Shown in pieces: positions 46,249 to 59,950 of a stretch of DNA of 64,000 nt. A program made the position numbers and the translations under genes. The notes beneath the pieces are model-generated. The model worked only from the letters and a program-made list of their open reading frames with translations. It made no database searches and was not told the origin of the DNA. Source of the DNA: Rhododendron vialii (Eukaryota; Streptophyta; Magnoliopsida; Ericales; Ericaceae); assembly GCF_030253575.1 (NCBI RefSeq), contig NC_080557.1:39911001-39975000 (forward strand), written 5' to 3'. How positions within the stretch are numbered: the first letter of the stretch is position 1; every line of letters begins with the position of its first letter.

Positions 46249-48225
46249 ACAATAGTGCATGCATAAACCCTTGGCTCTACTGTTTTGATGATCGGATTTT
46301 GTCGAAATTTTAAGTTGAAAGTCTTCTTTTGGGTCCGGAATGTTTACGTTGAAAGTTAAAAGTCATATATTTTCTCATTCTAAATGATCATTTGACGTTT
46401 CACATTATTTGTTTCATTGTCAATTTAGTTATTTATTTATTTTTGTTTTTAATTGATTGACGCATATGCTTTGGGCACCAAATTATTCAACTTTTGCAGG
46501 CCTTTTAAAATTTCTTTTTAAGTACACTCGCTTTTTGAAGCTTTCTTGGTGGCACTATTTATTGTACTGCTACGTTAAATTCCAACTTTGCCATTATGAA
46601 GCTTTGCTGCTAGCATTTCATTAAATGTGGAAAATGCGAAATCGTACGTCTACAACTCTCAAGAGTCAAGACTCAACCATCGGATTGAGGTCCAGTCCAT
46701 ATTTTTTAGCGTCAAGTTTAGTTTTGGGCCTTTGTGGGTCCATTTTAGTCCCATAATTATGATCGAAATTGTTTATTTTGTGAAGATTATCAAGTATGAC
46801 GTTCCTGCACAAAATTAGCTTGGTTGAATATCGATAAATATCTGAATAAAATAGATTTGTATAAAAAAATGGTCCATTATAAGTTTCAATTATGAATCAT
46901 ATGTATCTTGATCATCCATCCTATTAAATCGTCACTGCAAGCTAGCTGGTCCTACCACCTTAATCGACAATCATAACAAGTTCGTCCTTAATGCGGCTTC
47001 AATAGTGTCATAATATTTATAGAATACCGATAAATGCATGATCATAAAATAAAATAAAAAACTAACTCGCACAAGATAAATGTGTGTTTTGATCACGCAT
47101 CTATCAAAAAAAGATAAACATGAATTTTGGCATGACTAATATTTTCGATGTGCTCTATGAGGTGGACATTTTCGATCAACAAAATGATAAAGCATATATA
47201 TGCTGATGTGACAAAACAATTATAAGTTTGGCAGTAAAAAATGAGATCAATAAAAACTATAGGCACACCATTTGGTATACATCAAATATATACCGCATTG
47301 TGTGGGATCCATGTTGAAATCCAACAAATGATCGTAGTCCTTCAATTCATTTAAAATGTATTTTTAAGAATCTCTATAAAAAATTAGCTCAGTCAAATAT
47401 CGGTAAATGCTTGAACAGCTTCTTTGTTCATTTTTTAAACAGGAAATTGAGCAAAAAATTAATTAAGTCCTTACCGATATTTAACTGAACTGATTTTTTT
47501 ACAAAAAATATTCAAAAAATATTTTAAACAAATTAAACAGTTCTTATAACTTATAAGAAATCCTGAGATGACTCTGACATAACTCCGTGTGCAAACGGTG
47601 TACCCGTTGAAAGACTCAAATGGGATTGTGTGTAGACTTTTCCATTACACAAGAATCACAATCTTAAAAATCTCTGGGAATAAGAAAGGGTATTACAGTA
47701 ATTTTATCAGAATAGAAAGACTCAAATGGGTGTGTAGACTTTTCTCTTTCTAATGGGATTGTGTGTAGATTTTTCCATTACACAAGAATCTATGGGAATG
47801 AGAAAGGGTATTACAGTAATTTTATCAGAATAACATTTCGAAGGACTACAAACCTGCTGATAAACCGAGACCTTTGGCGATGTTTCATCTGCTCCACCAC
47901 AATGTGACTCCCCTGTAAATTCTCTCTCTCTCTCTCTCCCCTCTGCAACTGCAACACCTTCATTATCACTCTTATTTCTTTCTTGAAAACAACACAAGAC
48001 TTCCACCAAACCCATTACTCTTACCAAAAATAAAAGACAGACCCTACCAAATTCGATTAGTTCCTAATTTCATCAAAACCTTTTCCTTTCCAACAAAGAA
48101 AACGAACTTCTACCAAAACCCGCATCTCCCCATTCCCCGTTTCTTGATTTCCACTTCATATCCCCACCAAGAACAACGAAAGCTTCGCCTCAACAAATTT
48201 GTCGTGGGTATCTCAATAAGAAGAG
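46249..48225. other. Upstream region of the FRA8-like gene
   Basis: No gene. The proximal part holds the tandem duplication at 47608-47833, a short CT run (47922-47938) and a pyrimidine-rich leader ending at the ATG. It may contain the promoter. Confidence 0.5.
47608..47833 (+). repeat. Tandem duplication upstream of the FRA8-like gene
   Basis: Two copies of about 110 bp share AAGACTCAAATGGG, GGGATTGTGTGTAGA, CCATTACACAAGAATC and AAAGGGTATTACAGTAATTT. The second copy has a small deletion and insertion. Confidence 0.85.
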
Positions 48226-50913
48226 ATGGCTAAAGAGCCCAACAAACTAACCAGAAACAACAGGGGATTCTACGTGAAAATGAGATTCATACACAGAAGG
48301 CAAGCGGAGAAGGCCTACTGTTACCGATACTCCAAATGGGTCCTCTGGTTTTCCCTCTCTTTCTACTTCCTCTCCTATTACCTCATCACCCACCTCAAAT
48401 CCCCAAACTCTCTCTCTAAGACCACCGTCTCTCTCTCCAAATCCATCCTGGCCTCCCGTGCCCTCTTTGAATCCCCCAACAAGAAAATCCCATCCTCTGT
48501 TCTCGCCGGACAATTGAATGGTACGAGGGTTTACGTTTACGACTTGCCGTCGAGATATAACACGGATTGGTTATCCAACGAGCGGTGTTCGAACCACCTG
48601 TTTGCTTCGGAGGTGGCCATACACAAGGCCCTGATGAACAGCGATGTGAGGACGATGGACCCACTTGAAGCCGATTTCTTCTTCGTACCGGTCTACGTTT
48701 CTTGCAATTTCAGCACCGTTAATGGGTTTCCGGCGATCGGCCACGCGCGGGGCCTCATATCGTCCGCGGTGGAACTCATTTCGTCGGAGTACCCGTTTTG
48801 GAACCGGTCCCGGGGCTCCGACCACGTCTTCGTCGCTTCTCACGATTTCGGATCTTGTTTTCACACAATGGTGAGATATTAGGTCCGCAAAACGAAAATT
48901 TAAAAATAATACGAATTTTTCAAGAAAGATTCAAACTTTTTTTGACAATTTATTAGATATTCATAATTTCTTTTAACTTATTAGAAAAGTTAGCATTTTT
49001 TTCTCGTAGAATACGTATTATTTTTAAGTTCTCATCTTACGGATTCATTGGACATTTATTTTGGGACATATGTAGCAGTATTATTTGCTTTGGTAATGCA
49101 AGGTGCTTATGCGCTCCGTTGAGTCCCTTTTCATAAGCTTACACTTTGGGTGACCTGAGACCTTAGAAAAGAGAAAACCTGTAAACTCCTCTCAACCTTA
49201 GACCACTTGACCAATCCTGAGATATTATTTTGTTTAGGATTTGTGTTGGAAATTAAATATTTTTTTGTTTTATGGGAAATGGTTTTTTTTTTTTTTTTTT
49301 TTTTGATTTTTCGTTGGTTTTTGTTTTGGAAGGAGGATGTGGCGATTGCGGATGGGGTGCCGGAGATTCTGAGGAAATCGATTGTGTTACAGACGTTCGG
49401 AGTGAAATATCAGCACCCGTGTCAGGAGGTGGAGAATGTGGTGATTCCGCCGTATGTCTCGCCGGAGACAGTGCGGTCAACGCTGGCAAAATCTCCGGCG
49501 AATGGGCGGCGAGATATATTCGCGTTTTTCAGGGGCAAGATGGAAGTGCATCCCAAGAATGTCAGCGGCCGGTTTTACAGCAAGTAATTACTTTAATCCA
49601 TTCCTTAATTAAAAATAATCTTGTTTGGTAAACTGACAGCCTTTTTTATTTCTACTAATCTTAAGCTTTCAAAATTAAGTTTCTTGAAGCTTATGTGGCA
49701 ATTTGATGATAAAATATAAGTTTGACATCATTAAGATTACACTTCATCAAATATGGGGATTTTATATACTTTTAATTTTATAACTTATCAAGTTTTGATT
49801 GAGATAGGGTTTCTCATCCAAGTCCGTTAAAAACTCTTGCTAACAGACAAGTTTTTCTTTTTTGCTTCCGAAAAATGATTTTAGTACTTCATGTTTTGAT
49901 AACAAAATGTAGAATATTTATCTTGTAGTGTGCATGTAATGTGATTTTTGAAGACTGAAAGACAAATTCAAGAGTATGATTATAAAAAAAAGTGGGGTGT
50001 GACTATCAATAATGTGACGTATTATAAGTGGAGGAACTATTTAATTTTTAAATTAAAAGTGACGTATTATAAAAAAATAATATGTCTCGTAAAATGATAT
50101 TTAAAAAATAATAATCTAATCAGAATAGTGCCTAAATAAATTTTCGCAAGATGGAGACATTTTCACTCTTCTTGTACTTGAGAACAGTGTGGTAATTTTG
50201 CATGGTCTCGTAATTGTCAATTTTGTATAGCTTTTAACAAACGGTTCTTGAGACCATACAAAATTACTGTACCATTCACAGTTCTCAAGTACTACTAGAA
50301 AGTTGACAAATAATCTTTTAATTTCTACTTATTTTTTAAACCAAAAAAAAAAAAAAAACGAGCCTAGGTAGTTGCAACTGTTCTTCTTCGAAACTACTAA
50401 CAAATTAGTCCTGCTGTGCTGGTGGTCCGATGTGTCTTTCTTTGCAGGCGTGTGAGGACGGTGATATGGGAGGGGTACGGCGGCGACCGGAGGTTTTACC
50501 TCAAGCGGCACAGATTTCCCGGTTACCAGACAGAGATCGTTCGCTCCGTCTTTTGTTTGTGCCCGCTGGGGTGGGCCCCGTGGAGTCCGAGACTGGTGGA
50601 ATCCGTCGTTCTGGGTTGCGTGCCGGTCATCATAGCCGACGGCATCCGGCTGCCGTTCCCCTCCGCCGTGAGGTGGCCGGAGATATCACTCACGGTGGCA
50701 GAAGGCGACGTCGGAAAGTTGGGATCCATCCTCGAACACGTGGCGGCGACCAACCTCTCCGCCATTCAGAGGAACCTCATGGACCCCGCCGTGAGCCGGG
50801 CCCTACTCTTCAACGATCACGTGCAGGACGGCGACGCCACGTGGCAGGTGCTCCGTGCTCTCTCCGGCAAGCTGCACCGGTCCCGCAGGCGGTCGAGGGT
50901 TTCCAGCGAATGA
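48226..50913 (+). CDS. FRA8: GT47 glycosyltransferase, FRA8/IRX7-type xylan synthesis protein
   Basis: Exons 48226-48870, 49333-49583 and 50448-50913 join in phase to give 453 aa. FRA8 (IRX7) and its paralogue F8H act in the Golgi, where they are needed for the reducing-end tetrasaccharide of glucuronoxylan in secondary walls. The protein is type II: a short cytosolic N-terminus, a membrane anchor at about residues 38-57 (WVLWFSLSFYFLSYYLI), then an exostosin domain from about 95. Family phrases are present throughout: RVYVYDLPSRYNTDWL, EADFFFVPVYVSCNFST, GSDHVFVASHDFGSCFHTM, FFRGKMEVHPKN, VFCLCPLGWAPWSPRLVES and GCVPVIIADGIRLPFP. The two-intron layout and length fit the family. The third exon is notably GC-rich. 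Whether it is FRA8 or F8H is not decided. Confidence 0.85.
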
Positions 50914-51541
50914 GGTGTTGACACGTACGGGGTTTTGATTGGCGGGGAAGAGTTGACAGCTGGATAGTGGTAGACAGCTGGAATTCATTGGGACCTCTGA
51001 CAAGTCAGATGGGTTAGACTAGAATATGTATATGTGCACTGCAGAGATTTGGATCCATGCAATGTGGGTCCCGATAAGGAGCATAGGTTCATGGCAATGT
51101 GGGGTCCCAGTTGAGGTGGCCTACGGGAATTGGTTGGGTTTCCGGTTGGGTGGGACAATTGACGATACTGTACAGGCGTAGAGGAATATTTTATTTTTTG
51201 TTAAATACTACTACTAAACATGTGGTACGATATGGTAGGGTCGTCTCTTGTGAGATGCTTTGAAAAGAGGATTCATTTTGTTTGTGAAACGAAAATTACG
51301 AAAAAGGAGGAATAGAATTATAATGGTCAAAAGAAGAATCGATTTTTGAGCTAATTTATGGGGTCCTTCTATAGGCTACAGGCGTGGGCGATCCTGCCTC
51401 TGTTTCGCCGGTAGATATTCGGATTTTAATTTGAATATTTGACAGTTCAAATAAAAAATAATTGTCTATTGTCAAAATGAACGGTTGGATCAGCTGTCAT
51501 ACAGTCCCTGTAGTGTAGCCATAGAATTTCCCAATTTGTTA
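50914..51541. other. 3' flank of the FRA8-like gene
   Basis: Non-coding sequence after the stop, probably 3' UTR followed by intergenic DNA. Nothing else is seen. Confidence 0.5.
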
Positions 51542-51776
51542 CTACCTCCGTCCCTATTTAATTATTCATTACGGTTTTGCGTGTATTTTTTCAATGGCTT
51601 ATATTTCTAGATGTATATTATGTTTTATGTTTTTGAAATTATTGTCTTATAGAAAAAAATTGAGTTCTATCAAACAATATCCATATTACATATTCTTAAC
51701 CATATACGTCGGGAGATATAAGACGTTGCAAATGCACGTAAAATTGTAGTGGACAATTAAATAGAGACGAAGAGAG
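51542..51776. mobile_element. Stowaway MITE
   Basis: The termini CTACCTCCGTCCCTATTTA and the reverse complement of the right end (CTCTCTTCGTCTCTATTTA) are inverted repeats of the Stowaway (Tc1/mariner) type. TA dinucleotides flank it at 51540-51541 and 51777-51778. Confidence 0.85.
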
Positions 51777-52164
51777 TAAAACATTAGCAAGGTTGGCTTT
51801 TATTGTGAATGGGAGGGTGTTGGATGTAACATTAGTAAAGTTGGCTTTAGAAATGTAAAAGCAAGGTTAAAGGCTGAAACTCTCTGAATCCTCTCCAAAG
51901 GGTGTGAGATTAAATGCATAAATTAATGTGTCAATTTAATGCTAGACGCCTTTAACTTCACCGCTTTTTTTGGTTTCAATTATAAAGAAAATTCTAAAAT
52001 CAGTTCAGTGGGCTGACAATAATGAATGTGTGAATATGTATTAAAAGGTATAAAAAAACACAGAAAATACGTATTTTTCTTATCTTCTAGTGTGCTTATC
52101 GTCAGCCCAGTGAGCTGACAATAGCAAGACCGCAATTATAATAGTAGATGGTTATAAACTTATA

Positions 52165-52397
52165 CTCTCTTCGTTCCAAATTGAATGTCAATTTTGATGT
52201 TTGTGCCAATTTTAATTTTTTATATCTTTCAATATGGATCTAAAAATATATGCAATATATATCTTGTTTGATAGTTCTCGATTAGTTTTATTATATAAAA
52301 TTTTCATACTCATAAAAAATATTATAGATTGAAAGATATAAGCGATGAAAAATGACACGAGTTTTAAAAATTGCCATCCTTTTTGAAACGGAGGGAG
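52165..52397. mobile_element. Stowaway MITE
   Basis: Termini CTCTCTTCGTTCCAAATTG and, inverted, CTCCCTCCGTTTCAAAAAG. TA flanks at 52163-52164 and 52398-52399. AT-rich, non-coding interior. Confidence 0.88.
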
Positions 52398-53162
52398 TAT
52401 GTAGTATTGTTAACTAGTTCCTCTGGTCAACCTGCGATTGTAATTCTTTTTCTTTTATGATACGATCAAGATTAAAATTTTGGCAAAAAAAAAAAGTAGA
52501 GGAATCTTTCGACGTATGATGAGTTTTTAAAATATTCGATTAGTTTTACTGAAGAATGTGTAGAGATTACAATACTAGTCCATGTAAATTGTTTCTCCTC
52601 CTACCTGATTCTAGTATAAGGCTCTGTTCCAGAATTTTTTTTTAAAAATAAACAGTTTATTTTATATTTTTAAACTTAAAAATAAAATAAATGAAAAATA
52701 AATTTTTAATTTTTTTTTTGCATCTTATAAAAGATCTCATCGAGATTTTTCAAATAACATTCATATTACATATTTTTAAATTTTAATAAATTCATAATTT
52801 TTAATCTTAAAATTATGTTTTTAAAAAGTAAAAATTTATTTTTATTTCCAAAACGGAGCCCAAAATACTTCTAGTTCTATGTTTCTTTGACTTTGCTAAA
52901 ATCAATTGTTTAGGCTTGCTACAATGTACCCGTACCATGAGAGGAAACGATGTCCCCGGGTCTGCGTTTGTATGCAATCTTCTCTCTCTCTGTCTACTTT
53001 CTATTGAGTGGAGTTAAAAGTATTCACGGGTTGGTTGGATTATCAAGCATTTGACAGAGAGAGAAAGCATACAGTACAATGTTAGTACCAATAATAAAAT
53101 AAAACCAGCAGGGGGACAGGTGAGGTAACTGTCATAGGCTAGCTTCGAGTTTCGAGTTGTGT
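52398..53162. other. Intergenic with a possible further MITE
   Basis: About 52620-52862 has GGCTCTGTTCCAGAA at one end and, inverted, GGGCTCCGTTTTGGAA at the other, around a highly AT-rich core. No clear duplication is seen. A short CT run lies at 52981-52991. No gene. Confidence 0.4.
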
Positions 53163-53546
53163 TAAGAGCATCTCCGATCCATCTACTATCCATCTCCATT
53201 TCCTCCAAAATAGAGTATAGATGTAACATATTGAGGGGAGATTTTGTAATTTATTCCATTTTTTCTTCACTTTTTGTACTTTTTGGGAGAATCTTTGAGG
53301 AACCCATCGTCCTTTTTAGAGTTTGGAGGAATTTTGTACTCAAAATTTACTTTTGATCCTCCATTTTTAGAGAATCAAATTTACTTTTGGAGGACCAAAC
53401 TCTAAAAAGGACGGTGGGTCCCTCAAATATTCTCCCAAAAATTACAAAAAGTGAAGAAAAAAGAGAATAAATTATAAAATCTCCCCTCAATGTGTCACAT
53501 CCATCCTCTATTTTGGAGAAATAGAGGTGGATTGGAGATGCTCTTA
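53163..53546. mobile_element. Foldback MITE, 384 bp
   Basis: The unit is a near-continuous inverted repeat with arms of roughly 180 bp: TAAGAGCATCTCC at the left and GGAGATGCTCTTA at the right, with paired internal segments such as CTCTAAAAAGGAC. The sequence GAGCATCTCC links it to the MITE around the hAT element at 53780. Confidence 0.8.
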
Positions 53547-54685
53547 CCGAGGTTTTTGGTGATCATCGGTCAGCGACAGCGTGCTCCTGTTTATCTGTAT
53601 TCACTTGTCACGGATGTTCACAATATCTAATCAGGACCGCTCGTTTTTTATAAAAGGATTGTGCTAAGGACAAAGAAAATAGGCAAAGAAAAGACTCTTA
53701 AGTGAATCTGAGCCATTTATGTATACTTTAAAAGTATTTTCTTTGCTCATGTTCTTTGTACTTAGCATTTCTCTTTATAATAGCATCTCCAACCCATACT
53801 TCATTTCTTCATTTTGGAGGAAAAACATTCTCCAACTCATCTTCTAAAACTCATCCTCTATTTGGGAGGATAAACTTTGATCCTCTAAATATAGAGGATG
53901 AAGGAAAAAATAGAGGATCTCCTCCAAATATGTGTTGGAATTGAAAAATAGAGTGTTGAGTTGAAGTTGAAATAAATAATACAATCCTCTAGGGATGGCA
54001 TTCGGGGCAAACGGAGCGGATATTGGGTATTCCGTACCCGATACCCGAAACCGAAGTACCACCCATATCCGCCCCGATAACCGAACGGGGAGGAAACTGG
54101 GTAACCATAACCGAACCGAACGGATATCGCGTAGTAACCGAACCGAACGGATAACCGAAATCAAGCAAAAATACTGAATCTTTTTAATGAAGAAAAAACC
54201 TAATCCTACCAAGTTTATAGTGAATAACACCTTTTAATCAAGCAAAAATAACCTTGTAAACGAATAATTGACCTTTTCTTGACAAAAATCAAAAGACTAA
54301 TACACCGTTGACAAAAATCAACTAAAATATTTCATTTTAGTTGGTTTTTCCACCAGTGAACCATTTTATACTCCAACATTCTCAATAGATAATAGCTACC
54401 AACATTCACAACAAAACACCAACTACATGCTGCCTGATATCAGTCCACAAAACAAATACAAAGCAAAGTAAAACTAATACAAAGTTCAGTCAATCCAGTA
54501 ATTCCAGTCACCACATGCACACCAATCAGTCCAGCCAAAGTTGAAATAATACAAAGTTCAGACACCACATCGCACTACATCACAAATCTTGAAATAATAC
54601 AAAGTTCCATTTGCAGAATTAAGAGATAGAAAAATAGAATCAATTTTGATTTCCATCTTGAAATGCCAACTTCCATTTGTCGAGT

Positions 54686-57086
54686 TCATAACTGTTAAAT
54701 TGAAGGGCAAAAAAAATGAATTAATATCAACAAAAAAAATTCAATTAATATGAGCAATATGTAATGTTAAAACCACGAGAGATGTAAGAGAAATGCCAAT
54801 TACCTCCCAAGTCACGCACGAATCCCCCGTTTCCGCATCATCTAATATAGTGGCGTACCCTGATGTTGATTCACCTAACAAATATAAAGTAAAAAATTCA
54901 TAAGTACTAGTTTTAGTTTACTAAAGTAGAAAAATGCAAGATACTAAATTCATTACCTTTCATTTCGGCAGCCCACAACCAACTTTGAGCACACATCAAG
55001 GCTTCCATCGTGTCGGGATGAAGTCTACTACGATGTGGACTCACCAACCTACCACTCGTGCTAAATGCAGACTCAGAAGCAACCGTCGATACCGGAATAG
55101 CTAACAGATCCCTAGCCATGGCTTGCAAAATTGGATACTTGGGTTGATGTGATTTCCACCAATTCAAGACATCAAATCCCATGGATTTTGGCAAGACATC
55201 TTCCGACAAATAATGATCCAACTCCAATTTTGCAGTATCGATTGTCCTACTTCTCTTCGACTCCCTAAGCATGTAGACATCATACTTTGATAGTGACTCT
55301 TCATCAATGGAACTTGATTGGGAAGAAGAGTCACCAATACCCTCCATCATTGAACTAGGACATTGATACTCCTTAAGCAATTTATAACAAAGTGCACGAA
55401 CTTTCTCAACTTCTTCCTTATAACTTGTTGGAAACAATAATTTAAAGTAGAATTCCAACACGTTGATCTTATACCTAGGATCCAACACAGCAGAAACCCC
55501 CACAACACCATTTACCACAGACCAATACTTGTCAAATTTTTCCACCATTCTTTTGGCCATTTCCCTAATCACCTGATTCTCAGAACGGAGCCAATCTCTT
55601 AATTCAAGTCTAATCTCACATATATTTGGAAAGCATTGATTAGTAGTGGGGTATTTAGTTCCAGAAAACAACTCTGTCACCTTAAAAAAAATTTTGAGCT
55701 TCTGACAAACATCTTTAGCAAACCCCCACTCACGTTCACTCGGTAAGGAATTATATTGAGCATCCCGTTTGCTTAAGCGAATGAACACATCCTTATAAAG
55801 TAGGGCTGTTTGAAGCATCAAGAATGTTGAATTCCACCTAGTTGCACAATCAAATCCTAATTTCTTAGTACTAGTCACATTCAATTGGCGTACTGTTTCT
55901 TCAAATTTTTCGTCTCTTTTTTGTGATGCTGTCCAATAAGCTACGCTGTCCCGAATTTTCTCAATACCCACCTTGATAACATCCAACCCATCTTTAACAA
56001 TAAGATTAAGAATGTGCGCACAACAACGCATATGAAATAAATCCCCACCCAACATGAGCGACGCACTATCAAGTTTGTCCCACAAAAGATCAATCATGGC
56101 ATCATTGGTAGAGCAATTATCAACCATTATACTTGAAATCTTCCTATCAATGTTCCAATCCATCAAACAATTCAACAATTGGTCACATAGAACTTCTTTT
56201 GTATGTGGACATGGCACATATATGAACCTAACATGCAACATTGATATTTAATTAAAAATAGAAAAATGAAGATTTACATTGCATAAAGGAATAAATATAG
56301 CGATATAAGTTAGAAATACCTCAAAATGCGACTTTGCAAAGTCCAAGAATCATCAATAAAATGCGCTGTGACAGCCATGAAGCCTTTCTTTTGATTACTT
56401 GAAGTCCACATGTCCGTTGTGATAGCTAATCTACTTGCATTACTCACCACCAAACTCATTGTCTTCCCCCTCTGGTACTCATAAATCTTAAATATTTCAG
56501 CTTTCATTGTGTTTCTACACGGCACCTTAAATAAAGGTTGAAGAGCATTTGAATACCTCCTAAATCCAACATGGTCCACAATTGAAAGGGGATACTCATG
56601 CATGATTATAGCACTTGCAAGTTCTTTCCGTGCTGTCTCATGATCAAAACTATATGAAGTTAGTAGCGGAGGACGGTCGTTGTTCATAAAATTGTTTGTT
56701 AGAACTTGTTGCCTCATGTTATCCTTCTTTTGGTGTTTCCTTAAATAATGTTCTTTCAAATGCGAAGTTCCATTCCTTGTTTCTCCAGAAATTTTTGTTC
56801 CACAATACTTGCAAATGGCCTTGAAAATCCCGTTAATTTTCACCCTATTATAGTGAGCCCAATAAGGACTCCTTAACCTTTTTCCACCATCATCATCATC
56901 ATCGGATTTTCCTGATACAACTTCAACTTCATCAGTAGGATTGTCACTTGGATGAATAGGATTGTCACTTGCATGGTTATCAAGAGGGGATGATGATGGT
57001 GCGGGGCTACCACTTGGTTGTGATGGTCCAGAACCATCAACCGGATTTGTTGACTGAGCACTCGAACCGATAGGTGATTCAGACAT
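54686..57086 (-). CDS. hAT transposase with BED zinc finger
   Basis: Exons 57086-56320, 56227-54957, 54874-54804 and 54691-54686 join in phase to 704 aa. A Ser/Pro/Asp-rich N-terminus precedes a BED finger (C92, C95, H113, H118; ICKYCGTKISGETRNGTSHL). The catalytic core has Asp225 in TTDMWTS, Asp292 in IMVDNCSTND and Glu641 in ASESAFS. RCCAHILNLIVKDGL and CATRWNSTFLML are family motifs. The C-terminal hATC dimerisation domain is present (LLAIPVSTVASESAFS, GRLVSPHRSRL). No stop or frameshift breaks it, so the element looks autonomous. The last two exons are short; reading through the 54956 donor would replace the tail with about 14 residues. Confidence 0.88.
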
Positions 57087-59239
57087 AATTAATCTAATCC
57101 TAAGAAAACACCAGCAGATTTAGACATGATTCAAGCTACAATTACAGATTTAAGCTGCAATTATAATTCAAGCTACAATCAGATCACAAACTAGTTAAGC
57201 AGACTAGAGGGGCTATGCGCCTCGTTCTCAACACAATTCTATGGGGTTATGCCACCGCCACGTTATATAACTAAAAGCAATAAAAGGCAATTGATGCTCA
57301 ATTTAGCTTCGTTACACCTCAAGTCGAATTGGAGGCTCAGTTAGAGGTATCCGCTAAATTGAGTTCAATGTACGCAAAGGGAGCCATAATCAAACAAAGG
57401 GAGCACAAACAATGACTATTCATAAGAGAAAAAAAATAATCTTGATTCATCAGAAGTTGAACAGGTAAGCAAATTTATGCTCTCCTAGTACAAGGATCAA
57501 AGCTTCTATTTCTATTAGCATCCTGTCCCGTGAAAGATCATGAGCTACCCAAAATCTGACTAAAATCCTAAACCCCAATATTATCCAAACCCCAACTTCC
57601 ATTTTTACTTCCAGCCAACACAATTGACACTAATTTCACAACCATATACCCATTAGCATTTTGGTGCACGTTGGACTATCTTACATTAACACATAAACTA
57701 AGAAACACTTCCACCACAAAATGACACAAAAAATTAATAAATAAAGTGATCATGTTTTCCTTGATAAGTGGCAAACAAAGTCATAATGTTAACACATCTC
57801 TCATATTCTACATAGCTCATTACATTGAACCATCCCCTTGAATATATCCTCATATACGAATACACACACAAAAAAACCCCTACAAAATTGTCTTCTTTTG
57901 TTTCCTTACTTGGAGGCCTTAGCCTGGGGAGGACAAGATTCAAAATTGCCTTTAACACAAAATAAATACACCTTCCAACCTCAATACTGCATCACTCAAA
58001 CAGTTTGCTCTCACCCGTAGGTGAAAACAGTTTGCTCTCACCCGCAAACAAAGCCTATATGCCTAACTGACTTACACTACCAACTGGAGATGTAATTCCA
58101 TGAAGTATGTGGCAAGGAAACAACTAATTTTGCTAATTGCTGTTCGCTATGAAATGGAATGTGATGAGAGTTAAATTTAGAGATACTATACATATTAGGT
58201 CATACAATGGTAAAAAGAATCAGTGTACCCTGCACAAGGGAATCATCCAGAATAAGGAACCTTCGGCTAAAGGCAGTAAGCAGATTACACAAAAAAAAAA
58301 ACCTGTGTGGCAATTGAGCCCCACAGAGTACTCATAGTCAATGAAATTGCATACTGGACGGTATGCATGTGTTAGTAATACAAATTCCGGTGTATGTGAA
58401 GGGAATTTTCTTCCCAAGGCATCAATTATTGAAGAGGGTCAAAAGACCCCACCCAGGCAACCGGGCAAAATGATCTGTTTTTCCCCCCTTGCCCCCCCTT
58501 TTGTGGGTAGCTTCTCACAAATCAGAATATTAGTCAACCCTTCAAATTGGCAATCACTCCTTTGTTTAGATTTTTTTAGATATTTAATTGGTACTTAGTT
58601 AATACACTAATCAACCAAGACACTTATTTGTTTTTCTTTTGTTGTTAACGGAACGTTGGGAAAAAAGAAAAACCTTCAACTCAGGGGTGATCGGGGATGA
58701 ATGATGATCAACCACCCTGTATAATAAAAAACCATATACATATATGTTTTTTTTTTTGCATATGTAACAGTCCCATTTCAGAGGCCAAAATAGTCGATCA
58801 CCGAGGTAAATTCATAATAGTATTGAGTCCGATCAAGCTTATTTTTTGTGCATATATACTTTGCAGTTATGAAAATTCTAATCACATATATACCTCTAAA
58901 ACACACTTTTCAAGCATATATACTTTGCAGTTATGTGACTTTCACAACCTGTGTGGTTTACATGTCCACAACAACTGGGAGGTAAAACAGAGCAATATGA
59001 AAAAATAATCTAGTGACATCGGACCAAAAGACTGTTGCAGTAAATTCAAGCATATAGATTTGAAGCAGATTATATTTTCGAGCACGAGAGAGAGAGAGAG
59101 AGAGATAAACCAATGATAACAGTCGACTGCGTCAACTGGGCTCCGAAGACTGGCGACTGCGGAGTGCGGACTATCCGACTGCTGCAATTGATTTCCTGAA
59201 AAAACCGAGAATTGAGAGACAAGATCGAGAGAGAGAGAT

Positions 59240-59309
<70 letters not shown>

Positions 59310-59950
59310 CACGATCGAGTTACAGTCGGCTGAGTCAATAGATCGTCGTAGCCTGCAAAAATAGAGTTACAGAGACATGAGAGTGTGCAATAGAGATTAG
59401 AGAGTCCAGATTGAGAGAGAGACTAAGAGAGATCGAGCGAGAGAGAGAGAGAGATCTCACGGAGTAGTCGTTGCTCTGGAGCTGTGGAGTCGAGTCTGGT
59501 CTGGAAAGGTTCGAGAGGAATCAGGAGTGGCCGAGTGAATAGAGATTAGAGAGAGAGAGTCCATATTGAGGGAGAGACTAAGAGAGATCGAGAGAGAGAG
59601 AGAGAGAAAGATCGAACAGAGCAGTCGCTGCTCTGGTGGAGCTCTGGAGGTGGAGGCGAGTCTGGCCTCTGGAGAGTGGAGACTGCCGAGTGAAATGAAA
59701 ACCCTAAGTGGGAACTGGGAAGTGTGTATATATATATACAAGGGTATTTTTGTAAATACACTGTTTCGGTTCGGTTCGGGGAACGGTTCGGTTCGGGGAA
59801 CGGTTCGGTTATTAGCTCCACCGTAACCGAACCGAACCCGTTCGGTTATCTTCCAACCTCCACCATATCCGCACCAACGGGGAATTTTTCGGTTATGGTT
59901 CGGGGAAAAAAAGCGGTTTCGATTCGGGTACCCATCGGTTCAGCCGAGAT
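57087..59950. other. hAT 5' region with GA tracts and subterminal motifs
   Basis: No gene is supported. Transposase leader and promoter are expected here. GA runs lie at about 59086-59104, 59226-59307, 59438-59453 and 59587-59612. A repeated TATATATATACA tract is near 59727. About 59765-59950 is the right subterminal motif array (GGTTCGGTTCGGGGAACGG). Confidence 0.55.
59086..59612. repeat. GA microsatellite cluster in the hAT leader
   Basis: Four GA tracts separated by related segments (AGTCGGCTGAGTCAAT-like and GCAGTCGCTGCTCTGG-like) suggest the block grew by internal duplication. Frames here are Ser-Leu or Arg-Glu runs. Confidence 0.85.

Noticed and set aside
50430-50921. A second Arg-rich frame overlapping exon 3 of the FRA8-like gene
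   Set aside because: It is a shadow frame of the GC-rich third exon, while the other frame matches GT47 motifs throughout.
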